DNA of 64,000 nt from Enterococcus wangshanyuanii. GTDB lineage: Bacteria; Bacillota; Bacilli; Lactobacillales; Enterococcaceae. This document shows, one piece after another, positions 35,164 through 44,223 of the stretch (positions within the stretch are counted from its first letter, which is position 1; every line of letters begins with the position of its first letter). Under the pieces are notes generated by a model. That model was not told where the DNA came from, ran no database searches, and saw only the letters and a list, made by a program, of their open reading frames with translations. Where the stretch lies: assembly GCF_002197645.1 (NCBI RefSeq), contig NZ_CP021874.1:186001-250000 (forward strand), in the 5' to 3' direction. The translations under genes were made by a program, and so were the position numbers.

Positions 35164-35502
35164 ATGACAGTAAAAAAAATGCGAGCAACTATTGTTCTAC
35201 TTTCCCTTGTTTTTATAGGTAGTTTCTTCATGCTGAAACCAGTAATGGTATATGGAGCAGAGGCTTCTGTGAAGACGAACGGAGAAATAGTTTTTACAGA
35301 GGAGAGTACGCCTCCAACATCTGAAACAACATCGTCTAGTGAAGAACCGACAAAAAAGCCGGCAGGAAAATATCCATCTACAGGAGAATTGATTCAAAAA
35401 AGCCTATCGGTTAGCGGAATTGCTGTTCTTATTTTTGCACTAGGTTTTTATCTAGTCAAAAGAAAACGAGAAGCTGCCAGAAAGGAAGGGTCTGATCAAT
35501 GA
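35164..35502 (+). CDS. Small sortase-type surface protein with YPSTG in place of LPxTG
   Basis: 112 aa. Signal peptide (1-32), a short Ser/Thr/Glu-rich stalk (45-66), then KYPSTGE (70-75), a hydrophobic segment (82-97) and a basic tail (KRKREAARK). This is the standard cell-wall sorting layout, but the motif leucine is tyrosine. Small LPxTG proteins are a usual part of WxL operons. It may be a poor substrate for the housekeeping sortase, be served by another sortase, or act as a membrane anchor. It overlaps the next gene by 4 bases. Confidence 0.8.
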   Translation: MTVKKMRATIVLLSLVFIGSFFMLKPVMVYGAEASVKTNGEIVFTEESTPPTSETTSSSEEPTKKPAGKYPSTGELIQKSLSVSGIAVLIFALGFYLVKRKREAARKEGSDQ

Positions 35503-36299
35503 AAAGAATGAGCTTACTGATGACTGCTTTTCTTGGTACTGTTCTCTTTTTTTCAGCTCAAATGGAACAAGCTCATGCAGAAGCTTCACGCAAAAGCGGA
35601 GCAGAAATCGGTTTGAGTCAATTTAAGGAAGAAGATTCTATTATTCGTGATCCTGAAAATCCTGATATAGAGGTCGATCCAGGCGAAACACCGCAAACGG
35701 ATGGTGATTTACGAATCGATTTTGTTCCAAAGCTAAATTTCAGCACAGTAAAAATAAGTAAAGAAGCAGCGGTTTATCCGATCAATGCACAACTGTTTCA
35801 CGGCGAAACTGGAGCGAGAGGAAATTTTATTCAAGTTTCCGATTATCGTGACAATCATTCAGGTTGGACATTACAGGTAAGACAAGAGGAACAATTTAAG
35901 CATGCAACGAAGGTTGGAGCTGAGCTAAAGGGAGCAGTGATTTCTTTTGACCAAGCTTGGACAAACTCGACTAAAGATGCATCTTTATCACCGTCAGTTT
36001 CCAAAGAAGTTATTCATATGAGTAACATTGGAGACACGTATAATCTTGCACAAGCACAGGACGAAAAAGGTTCTGGGACTTGGAGCATCATATTTGGCGC
36101 ATCAGCAGAAAATAAAAATGGGCGTCAAAATTCATTAGAACTGAGAAAGGATTCTTCAGGAAAGACGATTGAAGATCCAATCTTTAAAAAACCTGTGTAT
36201 AGTAATCAAGCGATTACACTAACTGTCCCTAAAGAGACAGAAAAAGAAGCAGGTGCTTACTCAACGGTGTTAACTTGGATATTAGCCGAGTTACCATAA
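35499..36299 (+). CDS. WxL domain surface protein
   Basis: 266 aa, the normal size of compact WxL proteins. Signal peptide (1-27, ending QAHAEA), a short acidic linker, then the WxL domain with both motifs: GWTLQVRQEE in the middle and TWILAELP at the very C-terminus. WxL domains attach non-covalently to peptidoglycan or to DUF916-type partners on the cell surface. It is translationally coupled to the gene before it. Confidence 0.93.
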   Translation: MKRMSLLMTAFLGTVLFFSAQMEQAHAEASRKSGAEIGLSQFKEEDSIIRDPENPDIEVDPGETPQTDGDLRIDFVPKLNFSTVKISKEAAVYPINAQLFHGETGARGNFIQVSDYRDNHSGWTLQVRQEEQFKHATKVGAELKGAVISFDQAWTNSTKDASLSPSVSKEVIHMSNIGDTYNLAQAQDEKGSGTWSIIFGASAENKNGRQNSLELRKDSSGKTIEDPIFKKPVYSNQAITLTVPKETEKEAGAYSTVLTWILAELP

Positions 36300-36328
36300 A
36301 TATACACAAAAACTAGGAGGAAATACAA

Positions 36329-37129
36329 ATGAAATTAACACACAAATTAGCTGGTACAGCTTTACTAGCAACATTGGCAGTAGTAGCAGCAGGACCGGCA
36401 ACTAAAGCGGCAGATCCAAACAAACCAGGTGTTGGTGAAGGAGAAATCGAATTCACAAGTAAAACGTATGAAACATACGATACTTCTGGTGTTGTACCAC
36501 CTAACACAGATAGCCAATCAACAAGAGATACTGACAGCACTGCATTATTAGATGGAGAATTTTTAGTACAAGGTATGTCTAAACTAGTCTTCAATTCACA
36601 AGCAGCAACAACTGGTGCAGTAACTTCATGGGCGAAACCAACAACAGCTAACCCATCTACAGCAGCTGACCACGTGCCAGCACGTGCTAACTGGGTTCAA
36701 TTCAAAGATGACCGTCAAACAGATGATCACACATACGAATTGACTGCAAAAATCACTAAAAACTTCCAATTCAATGATACAGCAAAAGGTAAAGTAAGAA
36801 ACATTACTGGTGCTGAAATCACTTATGGTAACCCAGTTTTAGTTGCTGATGCAGAAAATGAATCTTTAAAACCAAGTTCTACAGGAATCAAAACAGCTGT
36901 AGTAAACGAAACAACACCAGCTGCTGTATTTACAAATACAGATGGTACTGAAGCTAACGGATCTAAAGGTCGCGGACGTTATGCCGTTTACTTTGGTGAT
37001 GTGGATGATCCAGCTAAAAAAGCAGAAGAATCTGTTAAATTAGAAATCCCAGCAAACCAAGCACAAGAAATCATGAATGGTAAATATGTTGCTGAAATCA
37101 CTTGGACACTTTCAGAAACACCATTATAA
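36329..37129 (+). CDS. WxL domain surface protein
   Basis: 266 aa. Signal peptide (1-28, GPATKAADP), a Thr/Asp-rich linker, then a WxL domain. The C-terminal motif TWTLSETP is intact; the first motif reads YELTAKI, with Trp replaced by Tyr. AGGAGG precedes the ATG. It is 29 bases behind the previous WxL gene. The coding sequence uses many favoured codons (GCA, ACA, CCA), suggesting high expression, and is followed by a strong hairpin at 37182. Confidence 0.92.
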   Translation: MKLTHKLAGTALLATLAVVAAGPATKAADPNKPGVGEGEIEFTSKTYETYDTSGVVPPNTDSQSTRDTDSTALLDGEFLVQGMSKLVFNSQAATTGAVTSWAKPTTANPSTAADHVPARANWVQFKDDRQTDDHTYELTAKITKNFQFNDTAKGKVRNITGAEITYGNPVLVADAENESLKPSSTGIKTAVVNETTPAAVFTNTDGTEANGSKGRGRYAVYFGDVDDPAKKAEESVKLEIPANQAQEIMNGKYVAEITWTLSETPL

Positions 37130-37181
37130 GTTGAAATCAACAATTTAGGCTGGAACAGAAGCAGCACACTCTAAGAACAAC

Positions 37182-37223
37182 TTTCGATCAATCAGCTGAT
37201 CACGGTCAGCTGATTGATCGAAA
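37182..37223 (+). terminator. Strong hairpin after the second compact WxL gene
   Basis: TTTCGATCAATCAGCTGA (37182-37199) and its exact complement (37206-37223) form an 18-bp stem with a 6-base loop. No T run follows directly, though a second small stem (GGGAGC/GCTCCC) comes next near 37229-37246. It may stabilise the upstream mRNA or attenuate the downstream genes. Confidence 0.55.
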
Positions 37224-37387
37224 TATATGGGAGCTGCTTTTGCTCCCGCCATTTATTTCATAAGCACAGTAGTTTAGAGAAGTAACAATAATCAGGAAGT
37301 ATTTGTAACTAATTTTAACTATAGAAGTTGAGCATTTTTAGTCTTGGCTTATTGTAGTGATAGGACGAGAAAGGACAATCAAATCAA

Positions 37388-38461
37388 ATGAAAAAAAGAA
37401 TCAGCTTATGCCTAATGATAGGATTATACATAGTATCGTTGTTTGGCTTTGCCCTGCCTGCACATGCTGAAAAGCAGTTTGCCTATGAATCGATCATGCC
37501 GGAAAATCAACAAGGAGATGTGCAGTACTTCAATTTACGGATGAATCCAGGTCAAAAACAAACCGTTCAAATCATGCTTACAAACCGGGCAGATGAAGAA
37601 CAAACGATCACGATTGGATTGAATGGCGCTAAAACCAACTCAAACGGTGTGTTAGAATATGGCCCCTCTTCAATTAAAAATGATGCTTCACTTAAATATG
37701 ACTTCAAAGATATTGTAAAAGGCCCGACCGAAGTAACATTGGGACCAAAAGAAACTGCCCCTTTGAATTTAGACATAACAATGCCGGAAGCCGGTTATGA
37801 TGGTAAAATCGTTGGCGGAATTTATATGAAATCAAAACCAAGCAAAAAAGAGGAAGAAGAAAAGAAAAAAGCGACAGGTGTGATCAACGAATATGCCTTT
37901 GTAGTAGGGATGGTTTTGCAAGAAACAGATACAGCGATTACACCAGAATTAAAGCTGAATAGTGTCTCAGCAGGGTTATCAAATTACCGTAATAGTATTT
38001 TTGCCAACTTTTCGAATATTTCAGCAGATTTTGTCAGCGGAATGACTGTTGAAATGGAAGTGACGAAGAAAGGGTCAGAAGCTGTTCTTTACGACACTAA
38101 GCGTGCGGACATGCGTATGGCTCCCAACTCACTGATCGATTTTCCCTTAGAGATGAATGGTGATCAGATGGAACCCGGTGATTATAAAGCTCATATTCTG
38201 GTTACAAGCGGAGATAAAAAATGGACATGGGATAAAGACTTCAAAATCACAAAAGAAGATGCAGACAAATACAATGCGCAAGATGTGACGCTGATCCAAG
38301 AACGAGGAATCGATTGGAAGCTGATTGCGATGATCGCAGGCGGCGTATTTATTGCCTTCTTAGCAATTTTCTTCACTGTTAGAACAATGAATAATAAGAA
38401 GAAAACAAAGAAAAAAGGCAGCAAAAAGGGAGCAAAAAAGAAAAGAAAGAAGAGCAGCTAA
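37388..38461 (+). CDS. WxL-interacting protein with DUF916 and DUF3324 domains
   Basis: 357 aa. It has a signal peptide (1-27, PAHAEKQF), then DUF916 (about 30-150: FAYESIMPENQQGDVQYFNLRMNPGQKQTVQIMLTN, IGLNGAKTN) and DUF3324 (about 165-290: INEYAFVVGMVLQETDTAI, SNISADFVSGMTVEMEV, PGDYKAHILV). A transmembrane segment (about 314-334) and a Lys-rich cytoplasmic tail follow. In known WxL systems these two domains bind peptidoglycan and WxL partners, so the protein is the membrane base of the complex. Confidence 0.92.
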   Translation: MKKRISLCLMIGLYIVSLFGFALPAHAEKQFAYESIMPENQQGDVQYFNLRMNPGQKQTVQIMLTNRADEEQTITIGLNGAKTNSNGVLEYGPSSIKNDASLKYDFKDIVKGPTEVTLGPKETAPLNLDITMPEAGYDGKIVGGIYMKSKPSKKEEEEKKKATGVINEYAFVVGMVLQETDTAITPELKLNSVSAGLSNYRNSIFANFSNISADFVSGMTVEMEVTKKGSEAVLYDTKRADMRMAPNSLIDFPLEMNGDQMEPGDYKAHILVTSGDKKWTWDKDFKITKEDADKYNAQDVTLIQERGIDWKLIAMIAGGVFIAFLAIFFTVRTMNNKKKTKKKGSKKGAKKKRKKSS

Positions 38462-38482
38462 ATAAGAAAGGGGATCAGTAAT

Positions 38483-39151
38483 ATGGTTCTGTTAGATTGG
38501 TTTTTTATAGGGTTGCTTTCTTTAGCTATGCTTTGCTTTATGTTTGTATTATTTTGCTTATTTTACTTCTTTGCTACGAAAAAGGAATTAAAAAAGAGCC
38601 AGTGGAGAAGGCGACCAAAAAATAAGATGAAACGAAAAAGATGGGTGCGCGAACGACGGCTGCTTGTCAGTCGTCAAAAACGTTACTTTAGAAATTCATT
38701 GATTTTTTTAGCTGTCATGCTTTTATCAGCCGGTTCTGCTGCGTACGCTAGATACTATCAATTGACGAATTTGACGTCAGATGATGCGAAAGTAGTTGTT
38801 CAAGGCTATTTATTGACAGAAGATTTGGAACAAAAGCTTACGACCATCAAAGAAGGCGGCAGTATCGAGAAAGTCTACCCTCAGTTTCAAGAAGTAAGTT
38901 CATTATTGGTCACCTATGGCAATCGACCAGTTTCAGCAGGACTATCGGAAGAAGGCTCCAAGTTATTGACTCGTTATTATGTTTCGATGAAAGATGTTGG
39001 GATGAACTTATCGACTTTGACACAAGAACAATTAGCCAATAAGGAAATACTCGAAAGTTATCTGAAAGATATAAGTAAAATCAAAGAACGACGAAAAGCT
39101 GTTTTTACTTACTTTAAAGTCAATGAGTCGGCACTGAAACAGAAAAACTAG
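38483..39151 (+). CDS. Membrane protein of unknown function in the WxL locus
   Basis: 222 aa. It has an N-terminal hydrophobic segment (about 5-30), a strongly basic cytoplasmic stretch (KKELKKSQWRRRPKNKMKRK onward), a second hydrophobic segment (about 71-90), then an extracellular helical, acidic domain (about 90-222) with no motif I recognise. The preceding gene ends 21 bases upstream, and GAAAGGGG precedes the ATG. Its place between the WxL-binding protein and the signal peptidases suggests a membrane scaffold. Not assigned. Confidence 0.6.
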   Translation: MVLLDWFFIGLLSLAMLCFMFVLFCLFYFFATKKELKKSQWRRRPKNKMKRKRWVRERRLLVSRQKRYFRNSLIFLAVMLLSAGSAAYARYYQLTNLTSDDAKVVVQGYLLTEDLEQKLTTIKEGGSIEKVYPQFQEVSSLLVTYGNRPVSAGLSEEGSKLLTRYYVSMKDVGMNLSTLTQEQLANKEILESYLKDISKIKERRKAVFTYFKVNESALKQKN

Positions 39152-39161
39152 GAGACTCGAC

Positions 39162-39917
39162 ATGGAACAAAAGGCTAAAGCTAAGAACCATAAAAAACGT
39201 AAAAAGATAAGAACACAGACAGCGAAAAACATGGAAAGAAAAAGTCGTAAGCCGCAAAAAACAACTGCTAAGACACGAGTGAACTCTGCAGCAAAAAAGA
39301 AACATTCTTCATCCAAAACAATAAATAGAAAAAAAGGGAAACGAAAAAAAGCGAGTCAGAAAAGAAAAAGAAGTGAGCAAAGACGCCAAGTGTACAAAGA
39401 AATTGGTATCAGCTTTTTCCTATTGATGAGTCTTTTTTTTCTATTGCAATGGCTTTTCTTTAGCTTGCCGACAGTTAATGGTTATGGGATGACTGCTACA
39501 TTGAATGACGGCGATCGGCTATTTGTCAGTAAGCACGCGAAGATCAAGCGGTTCGATATGATTTATTTTAAAAATCCTGTAACTAATCAGTTGACGGTCC
39601 GGCGGGTCATTGGTCTACCTGGAGAAGAAATCACTTATGAAGAAGATCAATTGATAATCGATCAAAAGTTCGTTGTTGAACGATTTTTGGTGAATGAGCA
39701 AAACGAAGCAAAAGCAGAGGATCGCTTATTAACTGAAAATTTTTCTTTAGCTTCCTTGACAGGGTCTAGAGCTTTACCAAAGGGCAGCTATTTTGTTTTG
39801 GGCGATAATCGGCATTACGCAGCGGATAGTCGTCAGTTTGGCTGGATCGATGAAGAAAATATTATTGGTGTTGTGAAAACAAGGCTTTTGCCACTGCATA
39901 ACATGACGCAATTTTAA
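39162..39917 (+). CDS. Catalytically dead signal peptidase I paralogue
   Basis: 251 aa. A very Lys/Arg-rich N-terminal cytoplasmic stretch (1-78) precedes one transmembrane segment (83-101) and the S26 fold. The fold is clear (VNGYGMTATLNDGDRLFVSK, VRRVIGLPGEEI, GDNRHYAADSRQFGWI), but both catalytic residues are changed: the Ser of the SMxPTL box is Gly109 and the Lys of the KRVIG box is Arg147. The proline of the Ser box is also lost. It is therefore expected to have no peptidase activity. An intact paralogue follows 36 bases later. S. aureus has a similar dead/active SpsA/SpsB pair. Confidence 0.85.
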   Translation: MEQKAKAKNHKKRKKIRTQTAKNMERKSRKPQKTTAKTRVNSAAKKKHSSSKTINRKKGKRKKASQKRKRSEQRRQVYKEIGISFFLLMSLFFLLQWLFFSLPTVNGYGMTATLNDGDRLFVSKHAKIKRFDMIYFKNPVTNQLTVRRVIGLPGEEITYEEDQLIIDQKFVVERFLVNEQNEAKAEDRLLTENFSLASLTGSRALPKGSYFVLGDNRHYAADSRQFGWIDEENIIGVVKTRLLPLHNMTQF

Positions 39918-39953
39918 TCAGACAAACAAGGTTTTACAATAGGAGGAACCGCT

Positions 39954-40622
39954 GTGGCAATCAATCAAATGCAGACACAGAGACCTAGAAAAGGGCAATC
40001 TACGATCAAAAAGCGTCAACAATTTTCAACTAGAAAGCGCCAAAAAAATAAAAAAGTATCGGAGCGGGAAACTAAAAAGAGACTGATCCTTCGTGAAGGA
40101 CTCCTGCTTTTTTTTGTAGGCCTTTGTATTCTCGGCTTGTTACAAATCAAAACACATCGAGTTGACGGACGTTCGATGCTGCCTACGCTGCAAAATAATG
40201 ATCGAATCATGGTGAGAAAAAATCGATCACCGAACCGCTACGATTTGATTACTTTTGATCCGGAAATACCAGAGGAATCCAGTTATGTTAAGCGGGTGAT
40301 CGGTATACCGGGAGATCAGCTTTGGACCGATCAAACAAGTGTGTATTTAAGACCAAAACAGGCAGGCGTGTGGAATGATGTAAATGATCAATTAACGGCT
40401 CTTCAGTTGCCTGACAGCACATTAAAGCTGACTGTGAGTGCTGAAGTAGCTCGGAAATTACGCGATATTTCAGTGATTCCGGAAGGTAGTTACTTTGTTT
40501 TAGGCGATAATCGGGATGCCTCAAAAGACAGCCGCCACTTTGGATTGGTCGAAGCAGAACAAATTGAAGGAACGGTAGTTTACCGGTTTTTTCCCTTTTC
40601 GCGAGTAGGACGCATAAATTGA
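39954..40622 (+). CDS. Signal peptidase I
   Basis: 222 aa. A basic N-terminal region (10-46), a transmembrane segment (48-65), then the S26 motifs with catalytic Ser74 in VDGRSMLPTLQNNDRIMV and Lys113 in YVKRVIGIPGDQ, and GDNRDASKDSRHFG. This paralogue is complete and should cut signal peptides, perhaps those of the WxL-locus proteins. The start is a GTG with AGGAGG upstream. Confidence 0.9.
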   Translation: MAINQMQTQRPRKGQSTIKKRQQFSTRKRQKNKKVSERETKKRLILREGLLLFFVGLCILGLLQIKTHRVDGRSMLPTLQNNDRIMVRKNRSPNRYDLITFDPEIPEESSYVKRVIGIPGDQLWTDQTSVYLRPKQAGVWNDVNDQLTALQLPDSTLKLTVSAEVARKLRDISVIPEGSYFVLGDNRDASKDSRHFGLVEAEQIEGTVVYRFFPFSRVGRIN

Positions 40623-40655
40623 AAAAGAGATTGAATATCTAGGAGGAAACGCAGT

Positions 40656-43259
40656 ATGAAGTATAAAGAATGGATCAAACATAAGGGCTGGGCATTTTTA
40701 TTGAGCATTCTTTTACCGATCGGCATTATGGGCTTTGTTTATTTTCTTCTAGGAATTTATCCAGGCAGCGAGAAAACGATTTTAGCTAGTGATGCTTTAT
40801 CGCAAACGTCTAATTTTTTTGCCAGTTTTAACAATGCTTTACATGGAAAACAGAGCTTTTTATATACGTGGTACGGTTCATTAGGGCTGAATTATTGGTC
40901 CTTTATGGCGTACTATATCAATGGCATTTTTAGTCCACTTGTTTATTTTTTTGATAACAGTCAAATACCGGACGCGTTATATATGATTCTTTTACTGAAA
41001 TTCGGTGCGATCGGCGGAACATTTTGGGTAATGAGTGACCGTATTTTCAAAATCCCCCAATGGAGCAAATTGATTTTGAGTGTCAGTTTTGCCTTAAGCG
41101 GATTTTGTGTTGCTTATTCTCCGCAGCAAATGTGGCTGGACGGGCTGATTTATTTACCGTTAGTTATTTTAGGGATTCACCGCTTGATGGATGAAAGAAA
41201 ACCGGCATTATTGTTTATTAGTTATTTACTCTTGTTTTTATCAAACTTTTACATGGCTTTCATGATCGGTGTCTTTTCTTTTCTATATGTATTTTGTCGA
41301 TTTATATTAGCACCGCAAATGTACAAAAAGTCGTTGATCACCTATTTGATCACTTCACTTTTAGCAGGCGGAGCTTCAATGGTCACTATTTTACCTACCT
41401 TGCTTGATTTGAAAAACAATGGGGAAAGCTTAACTAAATTAAGTCGTTTGTTTACAAATGATACAGGGATCTGGGACATTCCGGTTAAAACTATGGTTGG
41501 TGTCTATGATACTAGTAAATACGGCAGTGCGCCGTTTCTGTATTTTGGTTTATTAGGAACGATTTTTTGTCTTTTCTATTTTGTTAGTCCAAAAATAAAA
41601 TTGAAAAATAAACTCGTATACGGCAGTCTTTTTTTACTGTTGATCGCCAGTGTTTATATTGAGCCCATGAATCTATTTTGGCACGGATTCCATGCGCCAA
41701 ATATGTTTTTATTCCGTTTTAGCTTTTTATTTTCTTTTTTAGGCTTACTTCTAGCAGGCTTCGGACTGGAAAAAGTGACGAAAGAAGACGGCAATCGCAT
41801 ACTAAATATCGTTTTAGGTATCATTTTTCTTTATGTGTTGATTGTTTTCTTCGCAAATCGTAAACGGTACGATTTCTTAGATAAAAATGCTGTACTGGCT
41901 AGTGTGGTTTTTTTGATTGTTTACTTGCTGATTTTGTTGCTGAAAGATCGCTTTAAATCAAAGCAAGCGGTTTGGCTGCTGTTTTTAGTTGCTGTCTTCA
42001 TCGGTGAAATGACACTGAATGCTCAAAAATTAGTCGAAGGAATTGCAAGTGAGTGGCGTTATCCGGAACGAGTTGCCTACACTCAAAACTATGAAGATGT
42101 GCATCAATTAGTAGAATGGACCAAAGAGCAAAATGATACTTTATACCGCTTAGGCAATCTCAATAGTAGCTCAAGAAATGAAAGTTTTATTCATGGCTAT
42201 AGCGGTGTTTCGATGTTTTCATCGATCCGAAACCGTCACTCTTCGATGTATATGAATGAGTTGGGTTTTCGTTCAACAGGAACCAATTTGACGATCCAAT
42301 ATATCAATAACACGTTAGTGATGGATTCCTTGTTGGGAATCAAATACAATTTAGCGCAAAATGATCCTGATAAATTTGGCTTTACTCTTAAGAAAAAAGT
42401 CGGTAAATACGGCGTGTATGAAAATGAATTTGCTTTGCCTCTGGGTATGCTGACGGATAAAGGTATCTACAAAAAAGATGGGGTAAAAAATCAAACAGAG
42501 TTATTGCAATATTTATCTGGCGAAACGGATTCGTTCTTTTATTTTTCAGAAATCAAAACGCTCAAAGAAGAAAATGTTCAAGTCGAAGATCATGATTCTG
42601 TCTTATTTTACTCAAAAACAGTGCCTAATAAATTGCGGACATTAACTTATTCAGTCGATGTTCCTGCACGCTCGCAAGCCTATCTTAGCTTATACGGTCA
42701 GGGAACTGAAGTTGATGTCAAAATGAAAGTCAATGGCGTTGAAAGCTGGGCTGGTTTGGAAGGAACGGGGCAATATTATAATTTAGGGTACTATGATAAA
42801 GCTGAAACAGTAGAGGTCGAAGTAAGTTTCACAGGCGATCGGGTGGTCCATTTAGTGAGACCAAATGCGATGTTTATCAACGTTGATACGTTTAAAGAGG
42901 CGATTCAAAAGGTAAAGGAAAAAGAAGTTGCTTTTAAAACAGATGGACGTACCGCAGAGGCTAAGGTGAATTTAGATAAAGAACAAGTAGTCTTGACAAC
43001 GATTCCTTATGACAAGGGCTGGCAAGCTTACATTGATGGAGAAAAAGTGGCTATTCCAACCTTCAAAGATGCTTTTCTTGCGTTGCCAGTTGCCAAAGGC
43101 AGCCACACGATCAAGTTTGTTTTTGTTCCTCAAGGGCTTAAATTAGGAGCGATTCTTTTTGTCAGTTGTATTCTTCTTTTTATTTTCTATAACTGGTATC
43201 TAACAAGAAGGCAAAAACAAAGCGTAATAGTAATTGAGAATGGAGGGTACTATGACTAA
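40656..43259 (+). CDS. yfhO: YfhO-family polytopic membrane protein
   Basis: 867 aa with about 12-13 transmembrane segments, a large extracellular domain before the last (about 450-830), and the YfhO pattern near the N-terminus (ILASDALSQTSNFFASFNNALHGKQSFLYTWYGSLGLNYW) and LSGFCVAYSPQQMWLDGLIYLPL. The conserved aspartate lies in the first extracellular loop, as in GT-C glycosyltransferases. YfhO homologues decorate teichoic acids or glycolipids with sugars at the outer face. A final domain has YDKGWQAYIDGEKVAIP. AGGAGG precedes the ATG, and the stop overlaps the next gene by 8 bases. Confidence 0.88.
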   Translation: MKYKEWIKHKGWAFLLSILLPIGIMGFVYFLLGIYPGSEKTILASDALSQTSNFFASFNNALHGKQSFLYTWYGSLGLNYWSFMAYYINGIFSPLVYFFDNSQIPDALYMILLLKFGAIGGTFWVMSDRIFKIPQWSKLILSVSFALSGFCVAYSPQQMWLDGLIYLPLVILGIHRLMDERKPALLFISYLLLFLSNFYMAFMIGVFSFLYVFCRFILAPQMYKKSLITYLITSLLAGGASMVTILPTLLDLKNNGESLTKLSRLFTNDTGIWDIPVKTMVGVYDTSKYGSAPFLYFGLLGTIFCLFYFVSPKIKLKNKLVYGSLFLLLIASVYIEPMNLFWHGFHAPNMFLFRFSFLFSFLGLLLAGFGLEKVTKEDGNRILNIVLGIIFLYVLIVFFANRKRYDFLDKNAVLASVVFLIVYLLILLLKDRFKSKQAVWLLFLVAVFIGEMTLNAQKLVEGIASEWRYPERVAYTQNYEDVHQLVEWTKEQNDTLYRLGNLNSSSRNESFIHGYSGVSMFSSIRNRHSSMYMNELGFRSTGTNLTIQYINNTLVMDSLLGIKYNLAQNDPDKFGFTLKKKVGKYGVYENEFALPLGMLTDKGIYKKDGVKNQTELLQYLSGETDSFFYFSEIKTLKEENVQVEDHDSVLFYSKTVPNKLRTLTYSVDVPARSQAYLSLYGQGTEVDVKMKVNGVESWAGLEGTGQYYNLGYYDKAETVEVEVSFTGDRVVHLVRPNAMFINVDTFKEAIQKVKEKEVAFKTDGRTAEAKVNLDKEQVVLTTIPYDKGWQAYIDGEKVAIPTFKDAFLALPVAKGSHTIKFVFVPQGLKLGAILFVSCILLFIFYNWYLTRRQKQSVIVIENGGYYD

Positions 43260-44223
43260 GAAACCAATAAAAGTGTTACTGTTGTTCCTACTTCTTGTTT
43301 TTAGTGGTTGTTCAGCTAAACTAGCGGATAAAAAGGAATCCTTTGAAGGAAAAGGCATCGACTATACGATTCAGCTACCGAGTACATGGGAAACAGTAAC
43401 AGATTTCAAAGTAAAATACAGTAACGAAGCAGTGTTTGGTGCACAAGATACCAAAAGCAACTCAACGTTGGTCGTGATGAGTGAAAGAAAAGAAGCTATT
43501 ACTCTTGACGAAGGTTTTGGCAAGCGGATGCGAAAGGAACTGAAAGAACAGTATAACTATGAAAAAGAATCTGAAATTTTTATGAAAGAATTTAAGGTTG
43601 GTAAATATAAAGGATATAAATATACCTTAGATACAATGTTTGAAAAACGGTCAACTTGGCTGCATCTATACTATATTGAAACAGCGCACGGGCTTCTTCA
43701 ACTGAATTATTATTCTGCAAATGATGGTGGTCATGAAAAAAGAGCGGAGATTATTGATGAATCGGCACGCTCTGTAAAAGAAGTCAGCGATTCAGGAAAT
43801 GACACTTCTGCTGAAACTGATGAAGTGGTTTTTGAAAACGAAACGCTCTCGATCCATTTAACTGGTGTGATGAATTTAAATGGGGAAGACAACAAAAAAT
43901 TACTTGCGTTACGCTATACAGTTAAAAATATCGGTGAACAAGAGATAACAGCTAAAGTTTGGGATGAAGCCATCCAGGTAACTCAAAATGGTCAAACCTT
44001 AACTGAAGGCAAACTGCCAAAAGAAAACACGATATTGGATATTCCTAAATTGATCGAGCAAAAAAGTGAAGCAATTACGATTGGAGCAAGTGCAGAAAGT
44101 GTATCTTTATACGAGCTGGAGGATACAAGTGAAGTGACCTTAGTGCCTTCTAAAGAACGTTTTCCAGAGGCCGATGAGATTCCGATCATCATAACGACTG
44201 CAGCTGAGGAAGGAGATAAATGA
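43252..44223 (+). CDS. Lipoprotein, possibly DUF5067-type
   Basis: About 323 aa. Signal peptide with lipobox LVFSGCSA (lipid Cys near residue 18). The first half resembles a small PsbP/DUF-like beta domain (GIDYTIQLPSTWETVTDFKVKYSNEAVFG), the second an Ig-like domain of the DUF5067 type (VVFENETLSIHLTGVMNLNGEDNKKLLALRYTVKNIGEQEITAKVWDEAIQV). I start at the ATG at 43252 with TGGAGGG upstream; the earlier ATG at 43234 lacks one. It is coupled to yfhO and to the next lipoprotein gene. Confidence 0.75.
   Translation: MTKKPIKVLLLFLLLVFSGCSAKLADKKESFEGKGIDYTIQLPSTWETVTDFKVKYSNEAVFGAQDTKSNSTLVVMSERKEAITLDEGFGKRMRKELKEQYNYEKESEIFMKEFKVGKYKGYKYTLDTMFEKRSTWLHLYYIETAHGLLQLNYYSANDGGHEKRAEIIDESARSVKEVSDSGNDTSAETDEVVFENETLSIHLTGVMNLNGEDNKKLLALRYTVKNIGEQEITAKVWDEAIQVTQNGQTLTEGKLPKENTILDIPKLIEQKSEAITIGASAESVSLYELEDTSEVTLVPSKERFPEADEIPIIITTAAEEGDK

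Noticed and set aside
37182..37246. Hairpins after the WxL gene as an insertion-sequence end
   Set aside because: No transposase, target duplication or second copy is visible; an RNA hairpin is the simpler reading.
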